Assembly (NCBI RefSeq): GCF_014851395.1
Contig: NW_024040485.1
Span: 9,008,384 to 9,072,383 of the forward strand
Length of the DNA stretch: 64,000 nucleotides
Origin: Micropterus salmoides
Lineage: Eukaryota; Chordata; Actinopteri; Centrarchiformes; Centrarchidae
Reading direction: 5' to 3'
Part shown: piece after piece, positions 30,301 through 38,400 of the stretch
Layout of the letters: every line of letters starts with the position of its first letter
Position numbering within the stretch: the stretch's first letter is position 1
Notes under the pieces: generated by a model
The model's database searches: none
The model's input: the letters and a program-made list of their open reading frames with translations, nothing else
What the model was told of the DNA's origin: nothing
Translations under genes and position numbers: made by a program

Positions 30301-33300
30301 CCAGCTGGGCAAACAGGTCCAAGGCTCTGGTCACGTCAGGGTTGACAACTAACTGCTGTTGCAAGAATGGAAGGAGACAGACAAGATTATACCAGGAGCT
30401 ATTAATTTCAGATATCTGTAAACACGATATTTGTGTAAGGGGAAAACACATGCTGCTTCTCAAATGTGAGGGTTTGCTCTGTACACGGGCGTTTTTCAAA
30501 CGGGCGTTTTTCAAAACTTTCTGACAATTTGTAGACTCAACGTTCATTTAATGAATAGATAATAAAAGTAGTCATTAGTTGAAACCCTAGTCATGCCAAC
30601 TTTATGTTATGTAATGTTTATTATTCATTTGAATGCATTTTGGATGATTAAATTTCTGTTACAGTAAAAATAAGTATCATATATGTTTTGCTCTTTTGAA
30701 AGCCACAGACTGTTGTGTTTTGTACCATTTTAACCAGCTTGAACCCGCTTGCTTGAACTTCTCCAGACTATTTTTTTTTTACTAGTAGATATCTGGCTAT
30801 GCAAGATTATTTAAGGTCTGGTAAATATTAATCTACCAATTTTGGAGTATAAGTGCCCACAAACCCACCAAATGAATGTTTTTATTATTATCTACACGAG
30901 CTCATGATGTCAAAACATATCAATATATCAGTGACCAAAAAACCTGGACCTGAGCCTGCCCTACTCTCATATATTTCTGAATAAATATATTGAGTCTCAT
31001 ATTTTGCCACAAGAACTAAGATTTGTCCGTGGTTTGTAGTTTTCGCCTGGTGCCGTTCTTGACGGAGCTGCGAGCCGTGATGGACTGGGTTTGGACGGAC
31101 ACCTCGCTGTCTCTGTCCAGCTGGATCTGTGTGGAGGACATCTACGCTCACATCTTTATCCTTAAATGCTGGAGAGAGTCTGAGAAGGTGTTTATCATTG
31201 TGGTATCACAGCCACAAGTCTGGCATGCTGAAAATTTACTTGACTTGATTTACTTTTAGTTTACTATGATTTGTTGAAGGAGATCTTTCTTTTTTATGGA
31301 AGCTTAAATTCTGACTTGCAGTGGCTGGGCGATGGCTCGGATCTTATTTTCTGCCATGAAGTGTATAGTAGGTAAAAAAGATATACTGTTGCTGGGGTTT
31401 CCAATATTCCCAATAGTGCACAAAAATATCTTCTTCTTCTTCTACGCCTCACTATAATAAATACCACTCAGTTGGCAGTCTGCAAGTACCTCCTGTCTTG
31501 AAAGTTTTTGTTCCATCTTTACTGTTAGAACCCTGGTCCAATTAATTGACTAATTCTAATGGATTTACAAAAAAATTGTTCAGGCATAGAAAACATGAAG
31601 CCATTACCACTGCAAAGTTTCGTGAAGACTGGCTACAGGAAAAACTGGTGTTTTGTCCTGCACAATACATCTCACTCTCCTTTATGTCTTCCTTCTGCAG
31701 AGGTATCCCCAGCCGCGAGGCCAGAAGAAGAAGAAGGTGGTGAAGTACGGGATGGGAGGGATGATTGTAGCGCTGCTGATCTGTATCGTCTGGTTCCCGC
31801 TGCTCTTCATGTCCCTCGTGAAGTCTGTAGCTGTCACCAACCCACCGCTGGATGTTTCGTTTGAAATCACCCTGGCCGGCTTTCAGGTGTGGACACAGTT
31901 TCAATTACAAGAGACCAAAGAGATGTTCTGCCCAAAGCCAAATCTCTTCAAAATGAAGTGAATAAATAAACCTGTGATTCATTTAATTTTCATTTCATTC
32001 AAGTTGTGTGAGTATTCTGGTAGCAGGGTTTAATGTTTGATTGTGTATCTGGGAAATTACTGAAACAACAAAAAAAAACGGTCTCCAGCAACAAAACTGA
32101 AGAAAAACAAGTTCCGAATATGTGTTTTCAGCCATAACAAGGCTTTTTCTGATTTTCAAAATAAATTTCCTCTTCTCACAGCCTATCTTCACCATGAGCG
32201 CTCAGCAAAAACAACTGCAGAATGTGACACGCACTGAATATGAAAAGTTTGTGAAGAAATATGTAGATGATGTAAGTACAAGAAATACATTTCAACTTCA
32301 AGGCGTCAGGTGATGTAATTAGAATGTTGTATAATTCACTGTATTTAAAAACATTAATGGAGATTACATTTATCATAATTCAGGTTGATGACCACGTTTT
32401 AGACCAGGAAGTAAATACAGACCTGAGAAGATCTTTTTACTTATTCATATTCCCCAGAGGATGTAATTTGTGTAGGTGTTAACTTTAAAACTTTGTAAAG
32501 CATATGGAGGATTTAAAAATGTGGAAAAAGGGTACAATTGATGCTGCTTAAAGTAAACAAAGTAAAATAAAGTGTTTTACACATGTAAAATTTGACCTGA
32601 TGCTGCCTCTAAATGACAGCATGGGTATCACAAAAGTTATTACAAACCGACCAACACTTAGAGCCTAAATGTGAAATGGCTCAGTGAAATTCTATTAAAT
32701 TCGTGTTCTACTATGTGGTTGTGTGCCGCGGTTAGGAAGCCTTGCAGTGGCTGGAGGGCTACATGGCAGAGGACCTGATCATCGCAGAGCTTAAAGGCAG
32801 CTCCAACTCACTGTGGACCATCAGTCCACCCAGCAGGACCAACCTGATAGAGATGTTGGGCAGTAATGAGGATTTCCCCACCACTGTGTCCTGGTCTGTG
32901 CAAAGGTACGCAATGACAGAATGTTATTTCATATTGATGTTGCACTTAATTTTTAAAGCTTTTCTCAACATTAAACCAGGGTTACAGATTGTTTTTTATG
33001 TGTACGTAGCACTATAAAAGTCATTATGACTGAGGTCATACATCTTGGTGTAACTTTTGACTCCACCCTTTGACACATACATCAAAACTACACCAAGACT
33101 GCATTTTTTCACCTGAAGAACATCTCCAGACTTCGCCCCTCTCTGACCCACTCTGGTCCACGCCTTTATAAAATCACGGTTGCAAGAGTTCTCTGTCACA
33201 AGCGATCCTGGGAGGCCATCGCTCCTACCCTTCAGCAACTGCACTGGCTCCCAGTTAAATACCGCGTTTACTTTAACGTAAATACTTCTCCTTGTTTATA

Positions 33301-36300
33301 AATCTCTCCATGGCGTAGCACCGCCCTACGTATCCGATCTTCTTTATCCCTACACACCTACGCGCACACTACTTTCCCCTGACGCCTTGACATTTGTTGG
33401 TTCTTTTAAATTGAAACTGCAAACTCACATGTTTAAATAAGCCTTTCCTGGTGATTCAAAATATACATTTCACTAGGAAGGACCACACAATCAACAGGTA
33501 TGATTAAGTGATTTATTGATGATCGAAACAGAAAGATGTACGAGGCTTGCAGTTGCTGAATAGACATTCGAGGCGTTGTGGGGAAGCTACAATAGGGAAA
33601 TCCGCCATAGCACCCGGGCACGACGGACCCCCTTATAACCCTATGGAGAGGAAGAAGGAGATCAGGAGGCAGGACAGAGAAAGGGGTGGGGGGGTGGATG
33701 CAGGATACGAGCGAAGAAGAAGAGGGGTATGGGTATTTATGGAAATGCTGGCGATGACGTGGTTGATGTGTGGTCCCACTTCTGAAACTCAAATTAGCAC
33801 CACACAAAATACTTTACAAGGTCCCATAGCAGTTACAGCTTAACTGACACTTTGACAGATTTATGACCAGTGGATCGTAACAAATACATTTATTCAAGTA
33901 CTTTACTTTACTTTACTTTACTTGAGTAGGCTATGTTTATCTTATGCAATTTTATACTTCTCCACCACTACATCTCAGAGGCAAATATTGAGCTATTTAC
34001 TCCACTTTATTTGTCTGACAGCTTTTCAAATTACAATTTCACACCCGTCCTGTCCATTGAAAAGCATGTATCTCCAAATTTTGAATGGAAAATGGTCTGT
34101 ACTTGTAAAACTCCTTTCTAGTCTTTCAACCACTCAAAGCGCTTTTACACTACATCACATTCCCCCATCAAGGACACTTTGACACGCAGACTGGAAGAGC
34201 CGGGGGATCAAACTGCTGATCATCCAATTAACAGGCAACACGCTCTTCCTCCTGATGTTTTTGCATTAATGTCACCCAGACAAAATGTTATATATTTGTC
34301 GTGCAGATTGTATTCTGTTTCTAAAATCATTCTAAAAGCTGACCAGTAAGAATATGAAAAATCCCTCAGTAATATCACAGGTTTTTTAGAAGGGACTGCT
34401 TGCACATACTTGTATATGGCCAAAAGCAAATGCTGCAGTTTCATGAGTTGAAATCCTTCAAATTCATTTCTGTATGTTCTTCTCCCTTCTTATGATGTCA
34501 GAAACCTCAGTCTTGGTGCCAAAGCTGAAACAGCGTCTGGAAAACGAGTGACATATCTAGACAAACAAACAAAGGAAAACCTCATAGCGCTTCTAAATGG
34601 AACAGGAAGCGACAAACAAGTGTGAGTATATTTTAGCTGTCTTCTCTCTTCTTCTGCAATTCTCTACTGTGTTGTGATAATCAGGATCTAAATTCTCATT
34701 ATCAGTCACAGGTAAGATACTTTTCTTCTCTACAACTCAAAAAATGGCATGTCATTAAAATTAATCTTCAATTTTTTAGTTGATAATAATATCTCTCATA
34801 TCTCATCCATCTGGCGGAACTACTTTTTGAATATCACAGATTCTTGCAGTGAATATACAACCTGTACTTTGATAAGATGAAGTGGATTTTCTACACCATT
34901 AAACACAAAATGAGATCTACAGTACACCAGAATACAACGCTTTTTTCTCTTTTTCACCATTGATAAACTAAGTAACACAAACTGTGTTTTGCTGCAATAA
35001 CAGCCTCTCTTCCTCTGCAGGACGCTAGCGAGTACCTTCCCTCGTTATATCCGGGCCCCCAGTGACTCCGAAGCCAAGCCTGCTGGGCCCCTATATAAAG
35101 GTGAACGTCAGCATCTTTATCACTATATAGATCGGACTGACTGTGGCCTTTTGCGTTGTTATTTGATTTGGTGACCGCAAAAGAAACTCAGGAGCCTCCA
35201 TTTTAAAGGCTGTAGTGCCTAAAATTAACCGAAGTTGTAACATTATTTTTTGTCTTTGCAGATGAAAACACGATGTTCAACATAACCGTGACCTTGAAGC
35301 GAGCTCAGAATATCTCAGATCAGATCCAGGAGTGGTGGATCGTCAACCAGACGGAGCTGGGCCCGATAGAAAAGAGGAATCCAAAATACAAGTATGAGGC
35401 AGGCCTGGAGGTCTACATCTTCAGCGACCAAGTTAGCCCGCCCAGTTTGGGCTTTCTGGCTGGATATGGGTACGTGGCGAGATTGGTGTTTCAGTGAAGT
35501 GTCCACGTTTATAGATTTTAGTCATTATCTGATGCTGTAATCCCAAACTGTACAACCAGTGATGTCAGTGTTTGGTGGTTATTCACCCTTTTCCCATGGT
35601 GATTTGAATCCCAACCAAGGGATCACAAGGTGATTACCAGGATAGGAAAGCAGTAAAAGAAAATTATGCTTTATTTAGTTTTCTTTTGGGCGGTACGGTG
35701 GTGCAGTGGGTGGGTTCTCTCTGGGTGCTCCGGCTTCCTCCCAACATCCAAAGACTTGCAGGCTAAGTTGATTGGTGTCTCCAAAGTTGTCCTTAGGTGC
35801 GAATGTGAGTGTGAGTGGTTGTTTGTCTATGTGTGGCCCTGCGATGGACTGGAGACCTGTCCAGGGTGTAACCAGCCTTTTGCCCGATGTCAGCTGGGAT
35901 TGGCTCCAGCCCCCCGCGACCCTGTACACAGGATAAGCAGTTGATGATGGATGGATGGATGATCTTTATTCCTCTTCCTCCTCTTCAGGCCTTGCATAGT
36001 ATTGAAATAAAACAATTTTAAGTACACAAAGCTTAGTTTTAAGTGATCACAAGTTAAAAAGTTTGGGAGCCACTCATTGGAAAGATTGGCCTGTATGCAG
36101 ACTTCACCAAAGAATCTGTAACCCAATTATCAGCCTCTTGCACTTTTACACTTTCTATCCTGTTGTTCTTTCAGCACATGTGAACCACATGTAGTGACAA
36201 CCCAGCATGCTGAGTTGCTAAGCAGATGAGTTGAAGGTCAGCAGAGTTGAAAAAAAAGGGTTCGATGAGGAGTGATGACCTTACAGACGTTTTCATCCAC

Positions 36301-36964
36301 GTTTAAAACCGTGGTGTGGCGGGAAGATTGTGCCTCATGATCCCACATAGACACAGACAAAAAACAAAGGACCAGTTATTAAGTTGGACTGTTGAGTGTG
36401 ATCGGGGTATAAAATGAACTGGAAGCAGATGTGGAAGATTTAGTGAGCACAAAATAATCTAGATAGTAACACTTCACAGAATAACCTTATGTTATGTGCT
36501 GAGAACTATAATAAAGAACAGTCAAAGAGTATCTGATGGTGGAGATTTCCTTTAACACTTACTAGCAATGCCTGCAGGGGTCTCATGTTGGATCTCCTAC
36601 AGTTGCAAATCTCACAGCCTTTGTATGCCATCTACTAGCTAGAGAAGGAGTAGTTTTAAGAAATCCAGACTCTATATGCTGTCTGATTTCCTTTCTCTCT
36701 TTCTTGTCTAGGATCATGGGCTTGTATGCCTCTGTGGTTCTGGTCATCGGCAAGTTTGTGCGCGAGTTTTTCAGCGGGATCTCCCACACCATCATGTTCG
36801 AGGAGCTGCCCAACGTGGACCGCATTCTCAAGCTGTGCACAGACATCTTCCTGGTCCGAGAGACAGGAGAGCTGGACCTGGAGGAGGACATGTACGCCAA
36901 ACTCATCTTCCTCTACCGCTCGCCAGAGACTATGATCAAGTGGACACGAGAGAAAACTCAGTGA
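1..36964 (+). CDS. piezo2: piezo2, mechanosensitive cation channel, 3' part (37 exons, 5'-truncated)
   Basis: Piezo2 forms a trimeric plasma-membrane channel gated by membrane tension; in vertebrates it serves touch and proprioceptive neurons. Thirty-seven exons join in one open frame (6512 coding bases, 2169 residues plus TGA), with GT-AG introns and matching phases at every junction. Family proteins of about 2750 residues end exactly as this one does, in an inner helix followed by a short cytosolic domain, so the missing part is the N-terminal blade upstream of base 1. Diagnostic stretches are KWWRPWVDHAS-like (read as KQWWRPWVDHAS), FETDSEEEEE, LTASELLL, RCGYPTRVLGNFLTKSYN and GFLAGYGIMGLYASVV. 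I call Piezo2 rather than Piezo1 from the long acidic linkers, the cap and C-terminal wording, and the neighbours napg, rab12 and mtcl1. Whether it is a 2a or 2b copy cannot be told here. Exons are described in blocks below. Confidence 0.96.
620..705. repeat. fragment of the ATCGATTAATCG-type hAT-like repeat
   Basis: CATTATCCCAGAGCCAAAGG followed by TGACGTCTT is the interior of an abundant fish repeat. Further pieces of that family lie at 6880-7150, 57000-57330, 59375-59420 and 63230-63545. Confidence 0.5.
790..880 (-). repeat. dispersed repeat tail (GTAAAGCACTTTG type)
   Basis: Reversed it reads ATGTAAAGCACTTTGTTACA and AAAAGTGCTATACAAATAAA, the 3' end of a fish retroposon. In piezo2 intron 1. 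Confidence 0.55.
2869..3228 (-). mobile_element. short internally deleted mariner/Tc1-type relic
   Basis: A ~360-bp element in piezo2 intron 1. The ends are inverted: CAGCCATAACATTATGACCAC on the left and GTGGTCATAATGTAATGGCTG on the right, with TA just outside (2867-2868, 3229-3230). The interior keeps broken minus-strand transposase-like coding sequence (around VSDKRSPSHPLDVKENVIHQ). It is too short and decayed to move on its own. Confidence 0.8.
3546..7951 (+). CDS. piezo2: piezo2 exons 2-8: blade transmembrane units
   Basis: Exons at 3546-3706, 4988-5164, 5433-5564, 6286-6486, 6582-6786, 7531-7632 and 7786-7951. They encode hydrophobic helices typical of the peripheral blade, including WWLLEIHIIKIVS, ALPYSRYRPLASSVCTVW, the helix pair around FIKYFINYFFYKFGLE, and LLLVVNVIGQRMDFYAMLHAF. 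Exon 7 contains an N-S-T sequon in a loop likely to face outside. Phases run 1-0-0-0-0-1-1-2 and agree at each junction. The order matches vertebrate Piezo2 upstream of the beam. Individual helices are not numbered here because the N-terminal half is missing. Confidence 0.94.
5730..5960. repeat. TTAGCTTAGCACAAGACTGAAAACAGGG-type fish repeat
   Basis: Contains AAACAGCTAGCCTGGCTCCG, GCTCACTAATTAACAAGTTT and GTACAAAAACTGAAGTGTAA, an abundant noncoding fish repeat. A second piece (GACTGGAAACAGGGGGAAAC) lies at 63600-63690. Confidence 0.65.
6880..7150. repeat. decayed hAT-like repeat
   Basis: ATTTTCATTATCAATTATTA on the left and CTGTCCATTAACTTTTCATT then TAGCCCTAC on the right fit the AGGGCTGCAACTAAC-type family. 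In piezo2 intron 6. Confidence 0.5.
7952..10379 (+). other. piezo2: piezo2 intron 8
   Basis: A 2.4 kb intron. Apart from simple AT-rich sequence I recognise nothing in it. Open frames inside have no matching splice sites or family likeness. Confidence 0.65.
10380..11684 (+). CDS. piezo2: piezo2 exons 9-11: last blade helices before the beam
   Basis: Exons at 10380-10623, 10920-11037 and 11528-11684. Exon 9 encodes RSYLDMLKVIMFSYLFW and following helices with TGTTRISVFCMGYLVACF, almost identical to mammalian Piezo2 as remembered. Exon 10 encodes ACGYINSLIKNHCWLIQLFS and a short variable tail. Exon 11 encodes EAGIIWDSICFAFLLLQRRV and HVVADIRASQILAS, which leads into the long intracellular beam helix. 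The 2.4 kb intron before exon 9 and the 1.3 kb intron before exon 12 show no further exon. Confidence 0.95.
12948..17597 (+). CDS. piezo2: piezo2 exons 12-15: intracellular beam and latch
   Basis: Exons at 12948-13037, 15855-15976, 16202-16270 and 17494-17597. Exons 12 and 13 encode a long charged helix (VKAVRARLEEES, LKRQMERIKVRQQKFKRGK) matching the beam that links the blade to the pore in Piezo structures. Exon 13 ends in an acidic run (EEDDDD). Exon 14 is basic and carries KQWWRPWVDHAS. Exon 15 carries SGDYYLFETDSEEEEEEE and ends in phase 0. The intron between exons 12 and 13 holds the Tc1-like transposon. Confidence 0.94.
13490..13665. repeat. dispersed fish repeat fragment beside the Tc1 element
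   Basis: CCAATCAGAAGACAGTGGGC, TTAAAGAGACAGGAGCATCT and TTTGAACTTTGAATCATGCA resemble an abundant noncoding fish repeat. It lies about 85 bases left of the Tc1 insertion. Confidence 0.5.
13749..15353 (+). mobile_element. Tc1-like DNA transposon, near full length
   Basis: A 1605-bp element within piezo2 intron 12, bounded by TA at 13747-13748 and 15354-15355. The terminal inverted repeats are about 204 bp (13749-13952 and 15150-15353). Each contains two copies of AAATAAGTATTTGAACACC: 13758-13776 and 13933-13951 on the left, 15152-15170 and 15326-15344 in reverse on the right. This is the IR/DR arrangement known from fish Tc1 elements such as Sleeping Beauty. The repeats are nearly identical to each other, suggesting a fairly young copy. 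Confidence 0.96.
14117..15137 (+). pseudogene. Tc1-like transposase, broken by two stops and a frameshift
   Basis: The frame begins MAKTKELSKDTRDKIVHLHK with a paired DNA-binding domain, and reaches the DDE-type catalytic core: VMWSDETKIE, GGGSIMLWGCFSA, and SPDLNPIENLWRELK. Lesions seen are a TGA at 14324-14326 inside the linker, a loss of about two bases after VFQHD near 14849 that shifts frame, and a TAG just before PSQSPDLNP near 14918. The product cannot be functional. It ends with TAA at 15135-15137. Confidence 0.92.
17690..18500. repeat. hAT-like dispersed repeat pieces
   Basis: Contains GCGGTGGAAAAAATACTCAG and CCTTTACTTAAGTAAAAGTA near 17830-17880, an oppositely oriented arm with TACTTTTTACTCCATTACAT before it, and a remnant TACTGAAGTAAAAGGTAC near 18487. 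This wording is very common in fish introns. Borders are uncertain. Confidence 0.6.
18830..18928 (+). CDS. piezo2: piezo2 exon 16: 33-residue in-frame exon, probable cassette
   Basis: Flanked by TCTGTAG| and AAG|GTACTC, this 99-nt exon is phase 0 on both sides, so skipping joins exon 15 to exon 17 without a frameshift. It encodes 33 residues with alternating hydrophobic and lysine positions (RAIGKFVSAVLALPK ... KTILQYVVKAGK), which could form an amphipathic, membrane-lying helix. As I remember them, some mammalian Piezo2 proteins carry a closely similar insert here and others lack it, which supports alternative splicing. Use of the exon in this species is inferred. Confidence 0.85.
19275..19489 (+). 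repeat. dispersed fish repeat with AAAGCGCTTT tail
   Basis: Reads CAGTCTGCATGTCAAAGTGT, GAGCAGTTGGCACCTTGG and then GTAAAGCGCTTTCAATGG to GCGCTTTACAAATACAGACC, the typical 3' end of an abundant fish retroposon. In piezo2 intron 16. Confidence 0.65.
19971..22897 (+). CDS. piezo2: piezo2 exons 17-20: cytosolic linker and helix unit after the latch
   Basis: Exons at 19971-20091, 20179-20259, 22366-22532 and 22704-22897. Exon 17 encodes HAWITDPKAALRARGKEKRK and a basic tail. Exon 18 is a short polar linker whose acceptor is a tandem NAG-NAG (AG at 20177-20178 and 20180-20181), so its first residue may be optional. Exon 19 encodes NIIKRVFNIIKFTWVLFQ and the conserved DISTVLRIERCMLTREVKK. Exon 20 is Ser/Arg-rich (QDSTASRDSIS) and ends in phase 2. 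The 2.1 kb intron before exon 19 contains nested mobile elements. Confidence 0.93.
20454..21719. mobile_element. Harbinger-like nonautonomous element
   Basis: In piezo2 intron 18. The left end CCGTACTACGAAAGG and the right end, reversed, GGCCTGTACTATGAAAGG form short inverted termini of the kind seen in fish PIF/Harbinger elements, and GGTTAAC motifs recur near both ends. No transposase frame is present. A clear three-base target duplication could not be read, so the borders are approximate. Confidence 0.55.
21890..22093 (-). mobile_element. tRNA-derived SINE
   Basis: Read on the minus strand it starts with a tRNA-like head (GGCGCGGTGGTGTGAACAGT, B box GGTTCAATTCC) and ends in the fish SINE tail TTGGATAAAAGCGTCAGATA followed by AATGTAATG. 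The same A-rich, AACAGG-type sequence lies on both sides, so it probably inserted into an older repeat. It is not a tRNA gene: the acceptor stem is not closed. Confidence 0.85.
23772..23945 (+). CDS. piezo2: piezo2 exon 21: in-frame linker exon resembling the start of exon 22
   Basis: This 174-nt exon is phase 2 on both sides and so can be skipped without losing frame. It opens with TEATTLFSRQST and continues through PKTSERARPKLRKMYGLDMS to a Ser/Cys-rich end. Exon 22 opens with ATQCVTLFSRQGT, so the two starts share TLFSRQ at the same offset from a phase-2 acceptor. This suggests an old exon duplication or shared short motif. Mammalian Piezo2, as recalled, has a comparable segment, so the exon is probably ancient and alternatively spliced. 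Confidence 0.88.
24068..24310 (+). repeat. dispersed AT-rich MITE, copy 1
   Basis: Starts ACACTTTACTTTAACCC and continues with ATTTAACATATATAAACAG, GTCAACAATTG and ACTACATTATAGCATTTTTA. The same words occur in reverse at 48500-48842. It lies between piezo2 exons 21 and 22. Confidence 0.65.
24551..25195 (+). CDS. piezo2: piezo2 exon 22: long acidic disordered linker
   Basis: A 645-nt exon, the largest of this gene in the window. After TLFSRQGTADVIEEVE it runs through about 150 residues rich in Glu, Gln, Asp and Gly with no hydrophobic segment, then returns to conserved PPSYSKAVSFDRLE and TELTASELLLN. The middle is probably disordered, cytosolic and fast evolving, while both ends match Piezo2. 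The donor is AACAA|GTAAGT, phase 2. Confidence 0.93.
25671..26480 (+). CDS. piezo2: piezo2 exons 23-24: conserved four-helix unit
   Basis: Exons at 25671-25929 and 26301-26480. Exon 23 encodes LCYALYNMLVANSEMVCYLV, HMVSASCATLVLPITIFLWA and MLSVPRPSKRYWMTAIVYTE. Exon 24 encodes VVKYFFQFGFFPFN, the conserved YHPPNIIGVEKKDGY, and LIQLLALFFHRSILK. This is one of the best conserved membrane units of the family and closes one of the last blade repeats before the pore module. Confidence 0.95.
27516..28240 (+). CDS. piezo2: piezo2 exons 25-26: charged linker
   Basis: Exons at 27516-27822 and 28108-28240. After CHGLWDEDD the sequence becomes a Glu/Ser/Arg-rich linker with a serine-rich block (RRKSSSGGSHISHRSLHSS). 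Exon 26 continues with a Ser-rich start and ends in a basic helix (KTRKQMIMEKLREQLLKGKA) leading to the next membrane unit. Phases 0-1 and 1-2 agree with the neighbours. Serines beside basic residues could be kinase sites, but that is inference. Confidence 0.92.
29274..31187 (+). CDS. piezo2: piezo2 exons 27-30: last blade helices and anchor
   Basis: Exons at 29274-29421, 29526-29737, 30111-30269 and 31040-31187. They encode LIHPEYSAVTDVYVLMFLAD, FGFWAFG, VPGPFLVMVLIQFGTMVVDR, YFVKCIYFGLSAYQIRCGYP, then RVLGNFLTKSYNYVNLFLFQ and LRAVMDWVWTDTSLSLSSW, which match the anchor domain that wedges between the outer helix and the blade. Identity to mammalian Piezo2 looks very high, as expected for the pore module. 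Confidence 0.96.
31701..35469 (+). CDS. piezo2: piezo2 exons 31-36: outer pore helix and extracellular cap
   Basis: Exons at 31701-31886, 32182-32271, 32736-32905, 34502-34621, 35021-35100 and 35262-35469. Exon 31 begins with a polybasic stretch (RGQKKKKVVKYG), then the outer helix (MIVALLICIVWFPLLFMSLV) and the start of the cap (PLDVSFEITL). The remaining exons form the C-terminal extracellular domain, with PIFTMSAQQ, SNSLWTISPPSR and SPPSLGFLAGYG as family landmarks. Visible N-glycosylation sequons are NVT, NLS, NGT, NIT, NIS and NQT. The cap is less conserved than the helices, which fits the family. Introns here carry a LINE fragment and SINE copies. Confidence 0.95.
33041..33440 (+). pseudogene. 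L2/CR1-like LINE reverse transcriptase fragment
   Basis: In piezo2 intron 33. Broken plus-strand frames read LGVTFDSTL, AFFHLKNISRLRPSL and PTLQQLHWLPVKYRVYF, motifs from the C-terminal part of fish L2-type reverse transcriptases. Several stops interrupt it and a middle part appears deleted. It is a dead 5'-truncated copy. Confidence 0.75.
33890..34040. repeat. hAT-like dispersed repeat piece with (CTTTA)n
   Basis: CAAGTACTTTACTTTACTTT followed by ACTTCTCCACCACTACATCT and TTACTCCACTTTATTTGTCT. Related to the repeat pieces at 17690-18500. Confidence 0.6.
34122..34200 (-). repeat. same AAAGCGCTTT-tail repeat, inverted fragment
   Basis: Reversed it reads GGCTCTTCCAGTCTGCGTGT and AAAAGCGCTTTGAGTGGTTG, the same wording as the copy at 19275. 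In piezo2 intron 33. Confidence 0.6.
35688..35962 (+). mobile_element. fish SINE/L2-tailed repeat, plus orientation
   Basis: Begins GGGCGGTACGGTGGTGCAGTGG and runs through CTCCGGCTTCCTCCCAAC and GATGTCAGCTGGGATTGGCT to a (GATG)n tail. It lies in the last piezo2 intron. Compared with family copies as recalled, an internal segment holding the B box is missing. Confidence 0.82.
36712..36964 (+). CDS. piezo2: piezo2 last exon: inner pore helix and C-terminal domain
   Basis: The acceptor CTTGTCTAG| completes the glycine codon of GYG|IMGLYASVVL. The exon encodes the pore-lining inner helix (LYASVVLVIGKFVREFFSG), then the cytosolic C-terminal domain with MFEELPNVDRILKLCTDI, ETGELDLEEDMYAKLIF and a terminal MIKWTREKTQ before TGA at 36962-36964. 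All of these are hallmark Piezo C-terminal residues. An SINE copy in the preceding intron and an inverted one downstream flank this exon. Confidence 0.97.
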
Positions 36965-38400
36965 AACTCAGAAAGGGGACTTTAACTAATGAAGGCGAGT
37001 TTTTTGGACGGGAGCGCTCATGCGGAATAACTGGGTTGTCTCTGTTGGTGTGAGCAGCTATTTCAGCCCATTCACCTGCTGAGGGAGCACAAAGCAGCTG
37101 AGGACCAACCCTGTCCTCTTAAACTGAGCTCTGCTGGCAGTGAAACATTGTTAGCTTTACACTAAAACACTTTTTTTCCAGTTATAAACTGATATTTTCT
37201 ACTATTTACCGATTAAAAGTAACAATAATTGCAGTCATATTACAAACAATTGAGGACAAACATTTGCCGGTGCTGTATTTCTCTCATGAAACCTGGCTCA
37301 GTTTGGCATCGAGTGGATAAAATAGCAGCAGCTGGCGTTCCATCGGAGACGGAAAAATGTAAACTGAAATGCAAAAGAGCCCTCATTGCTCGTTACGCCT
37401 GCATCCAACATTTTCACCATAAAGAGAAGCTCAAACTGAATGCAACATTAATCTTCAAGGGCTTCCCACCATCAAATAAAGTGCACAATAATGAGCACAA
37501 TTTAATATTCTCTCAAACTGGAACACTTGGATTGTGGGACTGTGCAATACTGAGCTCTCATTTTCTCCAAGTTTTCGAAGGATGTGGACTGATGGAAGAG
37601 GCCAGTTCTGACCAAGATACATGAACCACTTTTTTTTTGTTTGTTTTTTTACGTCAGAGGCCACATGGGAGCCTCTCCAGAGACAAATCTTTTCTTGCCT
37701 TATTTTGTTTGTATGAGAAGAACTCTCAACTATCTTTCTCAGGAAGAGCAGTTTTCACAGATATTCATCGTGTGAGTTTTATGTTACAATATGTAGGCTT
37801 TGATGGATCTAAAAGTACGAGATTGTAGAAAAGATGAAAACTATTTAAATGGCATGAAATTTTACGTGGATATTGCTCAGACGGACAGGGAAACAGTTTA
37901 AGGCCGTCTGAAAAATAAATAAATGGATCGCCGTGTACTGTTTCCCTCACAGATTAATTGCCAAGCGTCCGTGTTCTGAATCAGCTACAGGTTGGCTAGA
38001 GTCGAGACCAGCAGAGGGCTGTTTCTGAATCAGGAAAACGTGCATTGGGTGGCAGACTCTTGCACATCACTTGTGAACCTCTCGCTGTTTTTAACATTCA
38101 TACTGATGAACACTGAGTAACCACGGCTGTGCATTCAGTTGTCAAGGAAGAAACAAGCAGACACAAAAAAAAGATTCCTCACATGAAGGGCTGAAACACG
38201 AAGCCCTTAGGTTCAAACTATGCATTAGAGGACATTGTAGCATGATAGAAAAACTTCATTATTGTCATGACTAATTTTAATTACATGTACATACAAGTTT
38301 AAGGGGACAGGTCAGGGTGGAATGAAATGTGAAATTTTGCCTGTATGCTAAGGCTAATGCGGTATGATAGAGGTTCAGAGATCTGCAAATAAAACGTCTG
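36965..38400 (+). other. piezo2: piezo2 3' UTR (extent inferred)
   Basis: Noncoding sequence after the stop. AATAAA signals on the plus strand occur at 37475-37480, 37914-37919 (overlapping a second at 37918-37923) and 38388-38393, any of which could end the message. No long open frame fits a further gene. The end at about 38400 is a guess based on the last of these signals. Confidence 0.5.

Noticed and set aside
29949..30524. 191-residue plus-strand frame
   Set aside because: It overlaps piezo2 exon 29 in another frame and reads through both splice sites.
33480..33845. GC-rich stretch in piezo2 intron 33 as a possible exon
   Set aside because: No frame fits piezo2, junction phases of exons 33 and 34 already agree, and no family is recognised; origin unknown.
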